A stretch of DNA of 18,546 bases from Solobacterium sp. UBA1761 (GTDB lineage: Bacteria > Bacillota_I > Bacilli_A > Erysipelotrichales > Erysipelotrichaceae), in NCBI GenBank assembly GCA_002315565.1, contig DCHD01000005.1:1-18546 (forward strand). The letters run 5' to 3'. A model generated the notes under the pieces. The model had not been told where the DNA came from, made no database searches, and saw nothing but the letters and a program-made list of their open reading frames with translations. Below, in pieces: positions 6,750 through 15,815 of the stretch (the first letter of the stretch is position 1; each line of letters starts with the position of its first letter). The position numbers and the translations under genes were made by a program.

Positions 6750-8572
6750 TAGGCCTGAGGAACCTCTACTTCACCATATGCTTCGATAATATCGTTTTCT
6801 TCGATATTGTTGTAGTTTTCAACAGTGATACCACATTCATATCCCTGAGCAACTTCCTTGGCATCATTTTCAAATCTCTTAAGTGATCCAAGTTTGCCGG
6901 TATAGATAACAATACCATCTCTGATAAGTCTGATCTTGCAGTCTCTTACAAGCTTGCCTTCAGTAACCATACAGCCACCGATAGTACCGATCTTTGAAAC
7001 TTTATAGGTCTTTCTGATCTGAGCCTGTCCAAGAATAACTTCTTCATAAACAGGAGCAAGCATACCCTTCATGGCAGCTTCCATTTCTTCTACAGCCTTA
7101 TAAATGATGTTATGAAGTCTTATTTCTACACCTTCTTCTGTAGCTTTTTTACGGATATTTGCATCAGGTCTTACGTTAAAGCCATAAATTACAGCTTTAG
7201 ATACACTAGCCAGAATTACATCTGATTCAGTGATTGCACCAGCTGACGCACGGATTACATTACACTTAACACCATCAACTTCAATCTTTGACAGTGAAGC
7301 CGCAACTGCTTCAGCTGTACCAGATACGTCAGTCTTGACGATAACCGGAATCTCTTTGATTTCACCGGCTTCAATCTGTCTTGCCATATCTTCAAGTGAC
7401 ATAGCAGATGATGATTTTCTTTCCTTATCGATCTTTTCAGTAAGTCTCATCTGAGCGATTGCTCTTGCATCCTTATCTTCAGCGAATACTTTGAAGTTAT
7501 CACCAGCTTCAGGAAGATCATTCAGACCGATAATTTCAACTGGCATAGATGGTAATGCTTCTCTGATTTCTTCGCCTTTATCGTTGGTCATTCTTCTGAC
7601 TTTACCATAGCATGTTCCGACAACAATAGAATCGCCCTGTCTTAATGTACCATTCTGTACTAACAGTGTAACAACTGTACCACGGCCCTTATCGAGTTTA
7701 GCTTCAATAACAGTACCTGTAGCAGCTTTCTTAGGGTTAGCCTTAAGTTCTCTTACTTCAGATACAACAATGATTGTTTCCAGGATATCCTGTAGACCCA
7801 TGCCGGTCTTAGCAGAACAGTTTACGAAGATTGTATCTCCGCCCCATTCTTCTGGCATAAGTCCAAGTTCACTCATTGCATTCATAACCTTTTCCGGATT
7901 TGCACTTGGCTTATCCATCTTGTTTACGGCAACAATAATTGGAACACCTGCTGCTTTTGAATGGTCAACTGCTTCAATAGTCTGAGGCATAACACCATCA
8001 TCAGCTGCAACTACAACGATACAGATATCAGTAACACTTGCACCTCTTGCTCTCATGGCAGTAAATGCTTCATGTCCCGGTGTATCGATAAATGTAACTT
8101 TCTTGCCGTTAACTTCAACCTGGTAAGCACCGATATGCTGAGTGATACCACCAAATTCTCCAGCAACGACATTTGAATTTCTGATCGCATCCAACAGTGT
8201 AGTCTTACCATGGTCAACATGACCCATGATAGTAACTATTGGAGGTCTTTCTTTTAAGTCTTCTGGACGGTCATCTTCATCATCCAGAAGGATTGTATCT
8301 TTCTTTGCTTCCTCTTTGGTTGCGGTGATTTCAAATTCAACGCAGACCAGTTCTACATCTTCATCTTCCAAGGAAGAGTTAATTGTAACCATTTTTCCAA
8401 GAAGGAATAACACCTTGATTACATCACCAGAATTCTTGTTGATTTTCTTGGCGAGTTCAGCAACAGTGATACCTGATTCATAGGTAATCTCTGTAACCTT
8501 ATCTTCAACTTTTTTGAAAGTTTCAGCCTGAGGTTTAGTATTCAATCTTTTCTTAAACGTCTGTTTTGCCAT
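6749..8572 (-). CDS. infB: Translation initiation factor IF-2
   Basis: This 607-residue GTPase delivers initiator fMet-tRNA to the 30S subunit. An IF2_N segment (about 31-80) is followed by the G domain with G1 GHVDHGKT (117-124), the GGITQHIGAY switch (141-150), G3 DTPGH (163-167), G4 NKMD (217-220) and G5 SAKTG (253-257). Domains II, III and the fMet-tRNA-binding C-terminal barrel follow. It is shorter than B. subtilis IF-2 (about 716) because it lacks most of the variable N-terminal region, as in other compact Firmicutes and Mollicutes. The SD AGGAGGT (8578-8584) is strong and lies inside the end of ylxQ; the two genes overlap by 20 bases. The 3' end overlaps rbfA by one base. Confidence 0.98.
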   Translation of the reverse strand: MAKQTFKKRLNTKPQAETFKKVEDKVTEITYESGITVAELAKKINKNSGDVIKVLFLLGKMVTINSSLEDEDVELVCVEFEITATKEEAKKDTILLDDEDDRPEDLKERPPIVTIMGHVDHGKTTLLDAIRNSNVVAGEFGGITQHIGAYQVEVNGKKVTFIDTPGHEAFTAMRARGASVTDICIVVVAADDGVMPQTIEAVDHSKAAGVPIIVAVNKMDKPSANPEKVMNAMSELGLMPEEWGGDTIFVNCSAKTGMGLQDILETIIVVSEVRELKANPKKAATGTVIEAKLDKGRGTVVTLLVQNGTLRQGDSIVVGTCYGKVRRMTNDKGEEIREALPSMPVEIIGLNDLPEAGDNFKVFAEDKDARAIAQMRLTEKIDKERKSSSAMSLEDMARQIEAGEIKEIPVIVKTDVSGTAEAVAASLSKIEVDGVKCNVIRASAGAITESDVILASVSKAVIYGFNVRPDANIRKKATEEGVEIRLHNIIYKAVEEMEAAMKGMLAPVYEEVILGQAQIRKTYKVSKIGTIGGCMVTEGKLVRDCKIRLIRDGIVIYTGKLGSLKRFENDAKEVAQGYECGITVENYNNIEENDIIEAYGEVEVPQA

Positions 8573-8867
8573 AAGTTACCTCCTCTTTCTTCTTTAACAG
8601 TGTTTTCATAAATCCCTTGTCAATTAAACCAATAACCTTTATATTCTTTTTTCCAAGAGATTTTGACAGTTCACTTGAACTGTAATCCATGAGGCAGTCA
8701 ATATTGTAGAAGTGGCACTTCTTAAGATATCTTTCCTTTGTCTTTTCTGATGCATCATTGGCCATTATCAGATAACAGACACTAGACATATTTTCTAATA
8801 CTGTTTCTCCAAACAGCAGCTTGTTTGCACGATACATCAAACCAATCAAAGTTAAGACACTATCCAT
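8553..8867 (-). CDS. ylxQ: L7Ae-type ribosomal-like protein YlxQ
   Basis: This 104-residue protein sits in the usual ylxQ slot between ylxR and infB and shows the L7Ae/L30e pattern: an N-terminal hydrophobic helix ending in ANKLLFG (about 14-20), a strand VCYLIMANDASEKTKERY (30-47), CHFYNIDCLMDYSSSELSKSLGKK (about 51-74) and KVIGLIDKGFMKTL (about 77-90). Proteins of this fold bind kink-turn RNA, and YlxQ is thought to be an accessory ribosomal protein. The exact role is not settled. Its ATG overlaps the end of ylxR by 8 bases, with a GAGGT SD (8873-8877) 5 bases upstream inside ylxR. Its own last 20 bases overlap infB. Confidence 0.88.
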   Translation of the reverse strand: MDSVLTLIGLMYRANKLLFGETVLENMSSVCYLIMANDASEKTKERYLKKCHFYNIDCLMDYSSSELSKSLGKKNIKVIGLIDKGFMKTLLKKKEEVTYGKTDV

Positions 8868-9117
8868 TAATTACCTCTTTAATTTCTTCATAAACACTAT
8901 CAGGAATTTCTGTTTCCAGTGCTTTGTTAAGCATATTCTTTTTCTTTAATATCTCTAAAGCCTCTAATGACTTCTTGATATAGGCACCTTTTCCGTTGAG
9001 CTTTCCTGTAGTATCTACTTTAACTTCACCTTCGGGAGTTCTTACAATCCTTAAAAGTTCTTTTTTAGGTAAGGACTCACCAGTAGCCAGACACTTGCGC
9101 ATCGGAATTTTCTTCAT
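8860..9117 (-). CDS. ylxR: YlxR (DUF448) RNA-binding protein, RnpM-like
   Basis: This 85-residue basic protein matches the YlxR family: PMRKCLATGESLPKKELLRIVR (about residues 5-26), the D-T-T-G-K-L-N-G-K-G-A-Y-I core (about 35-47), and a C-terminal helix rich in lysine. In B. subtilis, YlxR has been described as an RNase P modulator (RnpM) and also as a regulator of gene expression; which role holds here is unknown. It starts with a TAATG overlap of one base with nusA, and a GAGGA purine run in the end of nusA can act as SD. It ends in TAG, one of two TAG stops in the window. The position directly after nusA is diagnostic. Confidence 0.94.
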   Translation of the reverse strand: MKKIPMRKCLATGESLPKKELLRIVRTPEGEVKVDTTGKLNGKGAYIKKSLEALEILKKKNMLNKALETEIPDSVYEEIKEVING

Positions 9118-10841
9118 TATTTTTCCTCTTCGTAGTATTCGTCGTATTCATCGAAGTCGATGTCGTCATCATTGATCCAAGAATTTTCATTCTCTTCTTC
9201 CTGCATTGCTTCGATTTCTTCAAGTTCTTCATCTGAGTATTCAGGCTTGAATTCAGCGTATTCCTTCTTATCGAGGTCTTCAGCTCTTACACGACGCTCA
9301 TCTTCATCAGATTTCTTTTTCTTCTTCTTGACAACAGCAGCTTCTTCTTTCTTTGCAGCTGTAGCGAAATCTTCAAACTTGGAAACATAATCAGTCTTAG
9401 GTACAAGAGGTTTCTTAGGTGCCTTGGCAACCTTGACTTCTTCTTTAACTTCTTCAGCTTCCTTGATTTCTTCTTTCTGTTTTTCAATAGCTTCTTTGAT
9501 TTCAACGATAGTTACTTCGTCTTCTGGATTTGGTTTAGTTTCCATTTCATCCATAGCTTCTTCGAACATACCTGTATCGTTTTCAGCCATTTCCTTATCA
9601 AATTCAGCTTTACGTCTCATTGCTTCTTCCTGCTGTTCAAGGAACTTCTTCATTTCTCTTTCCTTAACAACACGGATCTGATCTTCTTTGAACTTTCTTA
9701 CTTCTTCTTCTACATCAATACCGAGCTCAGCAATTTCACTTGCAGTTTTGATGTCAATCTTGCGGTTAGTCAGTTTAACAGCAAGTTTGGCATTCTTGCC
9801 CTTCTTACCGATAGCTACGCTTAACTTGTCATCATCAACGATAACAACGATAGGCATAGTATTTCTTGCCATATGTTTTTCAACTTCTTCATCAGTTAAA
9901 GTTTCATCAATAAGTTTGTTTGAATAGAAACAAGCCTGTACTTCAGCTGGTGCTAAAGCATTCTTAACAAGTTCGCCAATGTCATCGTTCCATTCAAAGA
10001 CATCAATCTTTTCGCCCTTGATTTCAGAGATGACACCCTGAATTCTTGAACCACGTGGACCGATACATGAACCGATAGCATCTACTTCATCATTTCTTGA
10101 GTAAACAGCCATCTTTGTTCTTTCACCAGCTTCTCTGGCGATAGCTTTGATTTCTACGATGCCCTGAGCAATTTCAGGAACTTCTTTTTCAAAAAGGCGC
10201 TTAACAAACATTGCATCGCCTCTTGAAAGCTGAACCTGCGAACCTTTAGAGCTCTTTTCAACCTTCTTGATGATGCATCTGATTGACTGGTTCTCTTTAT
10301 AGATTTCACCAGGAATCTGTTCTGAACGCAACATAATACCGATAGTATTCTTGATGTCAATAAGTACAAACTTATCTTCAACAGTCTTGATGATACCTGA
10401 GATGAGATCGAATTCTTTATCCTTATATTCATCAAAAACCTTCTGTTTTTCAGATTCTTTGATTCTCTGTTTCAGCATCTGTTTTGCAACGTTGATACTA
10501 GTTCTGCCGATAGATGCGAAATTGATTTCTTCAGCAATTTCATCACCGATCTGAGCATCTGCTTTCTTCAGTCTTGCATCAGATAATCCGATGTCCAGTG
10601 TATCATCGAAATCATCATCTTCATCATCAACAACAGTAAGGATGTGATAAACCTTGATTTCTTTAGCATCAATGTCAACTCTTACTTTTGCTTCTGGAGC
10701 ATCAATGTCCTTCTGATATGCTTTGACAATTGCTTCCTTTAAAACTTCAATGACGAATTCTGGATCGATTTTACGGTCTTCTTCAAAAAGACGTAAACTC
10801 TCAATAAAATTCTTGTTGTTCTTTAAACTAACGCCACTCAT
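9117..10841 (-). CDS. nusA: Transcription termination/antitermination factor NusA with long charged tail
   Basis: NusA binds RNA polymerase and nascent RNA, promoting pausing and termination. The order is an N-terminal polymerase-binding domain (about 1-130), S1 (about 140-205), KH1 with IGSCIGPRGSRIQGV (256-270) and KH2 with VAIGKKGKNAKLAVKL (342-357). The core ends near residue 380. The remaining 190 residues or so are a low-complexity, Glu/Lys-rich tail with coiled-coil character at about 385-470, a run of six lysines (505-510) and an acidic end (545-574). At 574 residues it is much longer than B. subtilis NusA (about 371). This resembles Erysipelotrichia/Mollicutes relatives and not E. 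coli, whose extra length is two ordered AR domains. The SD AAGGGAG (10849-10855) lies 7 bases before the ATG and contains the rimP stop codon. It overlaps ylxR by one base. Confidence 0.97.
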   Translation of the reverse strand: MSGVSLKNNKNFIESLRLFEEDRKIDPEFVIEVLKEAIVKAYQKDIDAPEAKVRVDIDAKEIKVYHILTVVDDEDDDFDDTLDIGLSDARLKKADAQIGDEIAEEINFASIGRTSINVAKQMLKQRIKESEKQKVFDEYKDKEFDLISGIIKTVEDKFVLIDIKNTIGIMLRSEQIPGEIYKENQSIRCIIKKVEKSSKGSQVQLSRGDAMFVKRLFEKEVPEIAQGIVEIKAIAREAGERTKMAVYSRNDEVDAIGSCIGPRGSRIQGVISEIKGEKIDVFEWNDDIGELVKNALAPAEVQACFYSNKLIDETLTDEEVEKHMARNTMPIVVIVDDDKLSVAIGKKGKNAKLAVKLTNRKIDIKTASEIAELGIDVEEEVRKFKEDQIRVVKEREMKKFLEQQEEAMRRKAEFDKEMAENDTGMFEEAMDEMETKPNPEDEVTIVEIKEAIEKQKEEIKEAEEVKEEVKVAKAPKKPLVPKTDYVSKFEDFATAAKKEEAAVVKKKKKKSDEDERRVRAEDLDKKEYAEFKPEYSDEELEEIEAMQEEENENSWINDDDIDFDEYDEYYEEEK

Positions 10842-10853
10842 TTTTCTTCTCCC

Positions 10854-11288
10854 TTAAAATTTGATTGCATAGCGCATTACTTTTACTTCTTTATAATCAA
10901 TAACGGCTTCTTTCTTTTTTGTTTTGTCGAGATACTCAAGATAGATCTTTCCATCTTCATATTTCTTTAATGTACCGTTATAAGATTCCTTCTTTTCTTT
11001 GACAAAGACATAGCTTCCTACTGCCGCCTTGACCTCTTCCTCATTACGGATAGGTCTTTCAGCTCCTACTGTTGTTACATCCAGGATATACTTGCCAAGT
11101 TCTTCATCGTGACCATCCATGAAGTCTGATATCTTGTTGCTTACTTCTTCAAGCTTATCAAGATCCATAGATTCATCAAGCATTACAGTCAGTGTTTCTT
11201 CCTTTGTGTCATAAGTAAGGTCATAGAGTTTTAAACCTTCGTTTTCAAGAAACTTCACTGTATCTTCTTTAAGTTTAGTTAAGTTCAT
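10854..11288 (-). CDS. rimP: Ribosome maturation factor RimP
   Basis: This 144-residue protein has the two-part RimP layout. The N-terminal alpha/beta domain contains LYDLTYDTKEETLTVMLDES (positions 21-40) and LDVTTVGAERPIR (69-81), which stands for the usual EVSSPGxxRPL. The C-terminal SH3-like barrel is about 88-144. RimP assists early 30S assembly in the cytoplasm. The motif is looser than in B. subtilis (TTVGAERPI for SSPGAERPL), but the position between polC and nusA makes the assignment secure. The SD GGAGGG (11292-11297) is only 3-4 bases from the ATG, an unusually tight spacing. The stop codon is embedded in the SD of nusA, so coupling is likely. A promoter-like site and a hairpin lie in the 84-base gap upstream. 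Confidence 0.93.
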   Translation of the reverse strand: MNLTKLKEDTVKFLENEGLKLYDLTYDTKEETLTVMLDESMDLDKLEEVSNKISDFMDGHDEELGKYILDVTTVGAERPIRNEEEVKAAVGSYVFVKEKKESYNGTLKKYEDGKIYLEYLDKTKKKEAVIDYKEVKVMRYAIKF

Positions 11289-11310
11289 TTACCCTCCAAG
11301 GCATAAATTA

Positions 11311-11330
11311 AGGAGTGCTTTCGCACTCCT
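11311..11330 (-). other. GNRA-loop hairpin in the rimP leader (weak terminator or leader structure)
   Basis: On the - strand a perfect 8-bp stem AGGAGTGC/GCACTCCT closes a GAAA tetraloop. The following tract TAATTTATG is only moderately T-rich, so termination after polC would be partial at best. If the promoter-like site just upstream is used, the hairpin lies about 6 bases from the 5' end of the rimP operon mRNA. Confidence 0.6.
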
Positions 11331-11342
11331 ATATACGTTTAA

Positions 11343-11371
11343 ATAATACTTTATTTACTGATTATATGCAA
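11343..11371 (-). promoter_or_regulatory. Possible promoter of the rimP-nusA-infB operon
   Basis: On the - strand TTGCAT (11366-11371) and TATTAT (11343-11348) are separated by exactly 17 bases. The -10 matches 5 of 6, but the -35 only 3 of 6. Predicted +1 is near 11336, giving a leader of 48 bases. It overlaps the polC stop codon region, so it would provide operon transcription independent of polC. Confidence 0.4.
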
Positions 11372-11372
11372 G

Positions 11373-14300
11373 TTAAAACAGTGAAACCTGGTTTGTATCG
11401 TCCATTCCATCAAGTACACCAAGGTCTTCAAGTGATTTTAACAATGTACTGGACAGTGAAGTTCTTGACAACAGGTCTTCCTTTGACATGAATGGTCTTT
11501 CTTTTCTGGCTTCAACGATACTTATAGCAACGTTGGCACCTAAACCTTCAAGTACAGTAAACGGAGGAATCAGTTCCTTATTGTTGTCAGGGTTAACCGA
11601 GAACTCTGTAGCCTGTGATCTGTTAAGGTCGATATTGAGCATTTTCAAACCTCTTGAAGCCATTTCCCAGCAGGCTTCAATAGAGTCAAATGTATCGGCC
11701 TCTTTCTTTGTAGCCTTTGTTGCCGGATCTCTTGAGTTGATCTTCTTTAGAAGTTCTTCTTTACGCTCAAATATCGCATCGACATCCTTCATCATTGTCT
11801 TCAAGTCAAACTGTTCACATCTGATTGTAAAGTATGCCGCATAGTAGTATTCAGGATGATATACCTTAAACCAGGCAACACGCACTGCCATAATGCAATA
11901 TGCAACCGCATGAGCCTTAGGGAACATGTACTTGATCTTTTTACATGATTCGATATACCACTTAGGTACTTCGTGTTCAAGCATCATCGCTTCTTCATCA
12001 GGTGTTAGTCCTTTACCCTTACGGACATGTTCCATGATGGAGAATGAATCCTTAGGTTCAAGATGATAAGACATCAGTGTGCCCATGATATCATCTCGAC
12101 AACCTATTACATCTTTAAGCGCAATTCCGCTTCTGATCAGCTCCTGAGCATTACCACGCCATACGTCTGTACCATGTGACAGACCTGATATCTGTACCAG
12201 TTCAGAGAACACCTTAGGGCGGGTCTCTTCAATGGTATTACGGGTATTTAATGTACCAAATTCTGGTAATCCACAGGCACCGGTTTCTTCATGATAGTTT
12301 GGATTTATTACATCGAGAGCTTTACTTGAATTAAACAGTGACAGTACCTTAGGATCATTCATTGGAATAGTCTTTACATCAAGTCCACTGATTCTTTCAA
12401 ACATTCTCATAATGGTTGGATCATCATGTCCAAGAATATCGAACTTCAAAAGGTTTTCAGAGAAGTCATGATATTCAAAATGGGTACTTCTCCATGCCGC
12501 ATTGATATCGTTGGCAGGATACTGGATTGGTGTAACATCTTCGATCTGCATATCATCAGGAAGTACAACAATACCTCCGGCATGCTGACCGGTTGTACGT
12601 TTGACATCCACACATCCTGTTGCCAGTCTTTCTTTCTGGGCACGGGACATATTGGTGATTTCATGGTCTTCACAGTACCCGGCAACATAACCAAACGCTG
12701 TCTTATCGGCAACCGTTGAAATAGTACCGGCACGGAATACATTGTCAGGTCCAAATATTTCTCTTGTGAAAAGATGGGCCTTAGCCTGGTATTCGCCAGA
12801 GAAGTTAAGGTCGATATCTGGTGTCTTGTCGCCGTTGAAGCCAAGGAAGGTTTCAAACGGAATGTTCTGACCATCCCCTCTCATCTTCTCGCCACACTTA
12901 GGACATACAGCATCAGGAAGGTCATAACCGCTCGCCACATCATCTCTCCATTCAAGGTGATGACACTTAGGACAGATGTAATGAGGAGCAAGTGGATTAA
13001 CTTCAGTGATACCGGAGAAGGTTGCAGCAAGTGAAGAACCTACAGAACCTCTGGAACCAACGACATAACCATCGTCGTTTGAACGTTTAACCATCAGGTG
13101 GCAGGTATAGTAAATAACACCATATCCATTGCCGATAATGGCATCAAGTTCTCTTTTTACACGTTTTTCTATTGTCTCATCAAGGTTTTCGCCGTACAGT
13201 TTATGAGCAGTATGCCATACCAGTCTTTCCAGATATTCATCGGCATTGATAACTTCATTTAAACCAGTGAACGGTTCTTCATCAATTCGGCATTCTCTTG
13301 CTTTCTTTATCGCATCAAGAATCTTAGGTGAATGAAGTTCCCAGTTGAACGGCATGTATTTTTCACACATGTCAGCCACTTTATTGGTGTTGTTTATTAC
13401 CATGTCCTGAATCAGTTTCTCATCCTCAAGCCATGCGAATTCTTTCAACATTTCTTCAGTATTCAAAAACCTCTGATCAGGAGCAACCTGTTTTGCACGT
13501 TTTTCTTTGTTGTAGACATAAAGCGGATGATGCGCTCCACCGATACCCTGAGTACGGATATAGATATCACGCAGTATCTTCTGGTCTTTACGCATATAGT
13601 GAACATCACCTGTTGCCACAACCGGTTTGCCCTGTTTATTGGCTTCGTTGATGATATCCCATAAGAATTCTTTAAGTCTATCTTTAGTACATGACTCTCT
13701 GTCTTCATAAACCGGAGAATAATGTCCTACAGGCTGTACTTCAATATAGTCATAGAAGGAAATGGCTTTAGCCAGATCTTCTTCACTTCTGGTACTTGCC
13801 AGTTCAAATACTTCTCCGTTCTGACACGCACTACCAATAAGAAGATTTTCACGGTATTTTTCAATCTCACTTCTGAATATTCTTGGCTCAGCAGGAATTT
13901 CAGCACCCTCACTTTTACCTGAACTCTTGCCCATAACAGCAAGTGTTTCAGTATTGGAAACAGAAACAAGTTTATAAAGGTCATGAATACCTTTTTCATT
14001 CTTGGCCAGTACAATTACGTGATATGCTCTGTTCTTGACAAAGGCATCCTTATCCTGGAAGTCAGACAGCTGATTGAGTGTCATTACACCCTGCTTCTGA
14101 GTATCCTTGAGCATCAGATTAAACACATCAGCCAGAACATTGGCATCATAGTCAGCTCTATGCGCTACTTCTTCATCGTATTCAACGTTATACTGTTTGG
14201 CGATATTGCCCAATCTGTAACGCTTGTTTGACTTGAATAAAGACTTGGCATAATCCAGAGTATCGATAACAGGATTAGTCAGTTTTGGTAAACCCAGTCT

Positions 14301-15815
14301 CTTAAGTTCGGCATTAAGGAAACCATAGTCAAATGACGCATTATGAGCTACCAGTACTCTGCCCTTAACAAAGTCAAGGATTTCATCTTTTGCTTCTTCA
14401 AATGTTCTCGCGTTTTCAACATCTTCATCTTTAATATGAGTCAAAGTTTTAGTGAATGCCGACAGTTTTACCGGAGGCTTGATAAAGAAGTCTTTTCTTT
14501 CTTTAACCAGACCTTTGTAATATAAAACAGCACCGAATTCAATGATGTAGTCGTGTCTGTTTGATAGACCTGTAGTTTCTAAGTCGAATACAACATATTC
14601 CTGTTCTGCCATCAGATCATCATTGGCGTTATAAACAATGTTAAGTCTAGGCTCAACCATATTCATTTCACAGCCATAGATAAGTTTAAAGTCAGCTTCC
14701 TTGTTGGCTTTTAACATATCCATCAGTTTCATCTGTGCTTTATGGAATCCCTGACAGTCCTGATGGTCAGTCAGAGCTACAGCCTTATGACCCATATTGA
14801 ACGCAGTTTCAACTATTTCTTCAGGCGAACAGATACCATCCATTTCTGAGAACTTGCTGTGGGTATGAAGCTCAACTCTTTTAACTTCTGCATCATCTGT
14901 AAGGACATTCTCGTTTTCAACAAACTCGATATTGGCCGGTTCAAAAAGATAGTCATTCATGTATGGGTCAAAACGGTAATTACCTGCAAATATTGCCCAT
15001 TTACCGACTTTGTTCTTTTTGAGTTCTTCCCTTGTCCAGCGTCTGTTTTCCATCAGCTTGACGATACAGGCATTGGTCGTATCTTTAACATACAGATTCT
15101 GAATCAGAATACCGGTACGTGTTTCTCTTTCATCAACCTTAAAAATCTCAGCTTTAAATCTGACATTGTTAAGTGGTTCAAACATATCATCGATTATGAC
15201 ATCAGTATAATTGTTTGTACGAGGCTTATACTGATTGTTTCCGTTAAAACTTCCTTTATTGCCGCTATTATTTGGTGCACCGTTAGTCTGCGGCCTGTTT
15301 TCTTTTGGTGCAGCGGGCTTTTCTTCAAGTGGTGCTCTTTCTTCAAGAACCGCTTCTTTATGCTGCTGCATTACCATTTCAATATCTTTGCGGTATCCAA
15401 GATCATAGAAATACAGTTTCAGCTCATCGATTGCTCTTGAATCATTATTAAAGGCATTTTCATCAATATAGGACAATACAAATCCCTCATCTGACTGATG
15501 AGCAATCGCATCCTTAAAAAGCCTTGTTTCCTTATTAAAAGCCCTCAGATATTCATTGAAATGTAATAAAGTAAGATCCTGTTCTTCTGATTTGAAGATA
15601 CAGTGGATATGTTCAACATCGTACTGTTTAAGATAGTTAATAAAATCATTCACCAGATCATAAGGCATGATGTGTCTGGTGTTGATTTTCAGAATAATCT
15701 CATCTTCAGCTTTCCTGTATACTGAATCAACCACATCAAAACCTTCAAAGTATCTGCTCTGAATTTCATCGTAATTCTGTTTATTTAAAAATTCACTTAT
15801 GTCAAGAGCGCTCAT
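11373..15815 (-). CDS. polC: DNA polymerase III alpha subunit, PolC type
   Basis: PolC is the replicative polymerase of low-GC Gram-positives, and 1480 residues is normal. The order is an N-terminal domain, a Pro/Asn-rich linker (about 155-203), an OB fold (about 204-300) and a PHP domain beginning HTHSKFSEMDG (317-327). An inserted proofreading exonuclease (about 407-570) follows with FDLETTG (D411, E413), HNASFDYGFL (D496) and HRADYD (H552, D557), then the rest of PHP including GDVHY (736-740). The zinc site is C948, C951, C971, C974. The catalytic palm has PDIDLNF (D1000, D1002) and KFDILGHDDPT (D1126). The extreme C-terminus is QVSLF (1476-1480), a canonical sliding-clamp-binding motif. 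The ATG overlaps the rnc stop by one base, and no SD is visible within 15 bases, so translation appears to depend on coupling to rnc. Confidence 0.98.
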   Translation of the reverse strand: MSALDISEFLNKQNYDEIQSRYFEGFDVVDSVYRKAEDEIILKINTRHIMPYDLVNDFINYLKQYDVEHIHCIFKSEEQDLTLLHFNEYLRAFNKETRLFKDAIAHQSDEGFVLSYIDENAFNNDSRAIDELKLYFYDLGYRKDIEMVMQQHKEAVLEERAPLEEKPAAPKENRPQTNGAPNNSGNKGSFNGNNQYKPRTNNYTDVIIDDMFEPLNNVRFKAEIFKVDERETRTGILIQNLYVKDTTNACIVKLMENRRWTREELKKNKVGKWAIFAGNYRFDPYMNDYLFEPANIEFVENENVLTDDAEVKRVELHTHSKFSEMDGICSPEEIVETAFNMGHKAVALTDHQDCQGFHKAQMKLMDMLKANKEADFKLIYGCEMNMVEPRLNIVYNANDDLMAEQEYVVFDLETTGLSNRHDYIIEFGAVLYYKGLVKERKDFFIKPPVKLSAFTKTLTHIKDEDVENARTFEEAKDEILDFVKGRVLVAHNASFDYGFLNAELKRLGLPKLTNPVIDTLDYAKSLFKSNKRYRLGNIAKQYNVEYDEEVAHRADYDANVLADVFNLMLKDTQKQGVMTLNQLSDFQDKDAFVKNRAYHVIVLAKNEKGIHDLYKLVSVSNTETLAVMGKSSGKSEGAEIPAEPRIFRSEIEKYRENLLIGSACQNGEVFELASTRSEEDLAKAISFYDYIEVQPVGHYSPVYEDRESCTKDRLKEFLWDIINEANKQGKPVVATGDVHYMRKDQKILRDIYIRTQGIGGAHHPLYVYNKEKRAKQVAPDQRFLNTEEMLKEFAWLEDEKLIQDMVINNTNKVADMCEKYMPFNWELHSPKILDAIKKARECRIDEEPFTGLNEVINADEYLERLVWHTAHKLYGENLDETIEKRVKRELDAIIGNGYGVIYYTCHLMVKRSNDDGYVVGSRGSVGSSLAATFSGITEVNPLAPHYICPKCHHLEWRDDVASGYDLPDAVCPKCGEKMRGDGQNIPFETFLGFNGDKTPDIDLNFSGEYQAKAHLFTREIFGPDNVFRAGTISTVADKTAFGYVAGYCEDHEITNMSRAQKERLATGCVDVKRTTGQHAGGIVVLPDDMQIEDVTPIQYPANDINAAWRSTHFEYHDFSENLLKFDILGHDDPTIMRMFERISGLDVKTIPMNDPKVLSLFNSSKALDVINPNYHEETGACGLPEFGTLNTRNTIEETRPKVFSELVQISGLSHGTDVWRGNAQELIRSGIALKDVIGCRDDIMGTLMSYHLEPKDSFSIMEHVRKGKGLTPDEEAMMLEHEVPKWYIESCKKIKYMFPKAHAVAYCIMAVRVAWFKVYHPEYYYAAYFTIRCEQFDLKTMMKDVDAIFERKEELLKKINSRDPATKATKKEADTFDSIEACWEMASRGLKMLNIDLNRSQATEFSVNPDNNKELIPPFTVLEGLGANVAISIVEARKERPFMSKEDLLSRTSLSSTLLKSLEDLGVLDGMDDTNQVSLF

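Noticed and set aside
9160..9930. Several + strand Ser-rich frames opposite nusA
   Set aside because: They are the reverse complement of Glu/Lys-rich codons (GAA, AAG read as TTC, CTT and shifted TCT), a typical shadow.
15220..15350. Low-complexity Asn/Pro/Glu segment in polC as a possible insertion
   Set aside because: It lies at the known variable linker between the PolC N-terminal domain and the OB fold, and the frame continues uninterrupted.
14859..15440. A 193-codon open frame on the + strand opposite the start of polC
   Set aside because: It is antisense to the well-conserved PolC N-terminal and PHP domains, has no SD and resembles no family; it arises from codon bias of the true gene.
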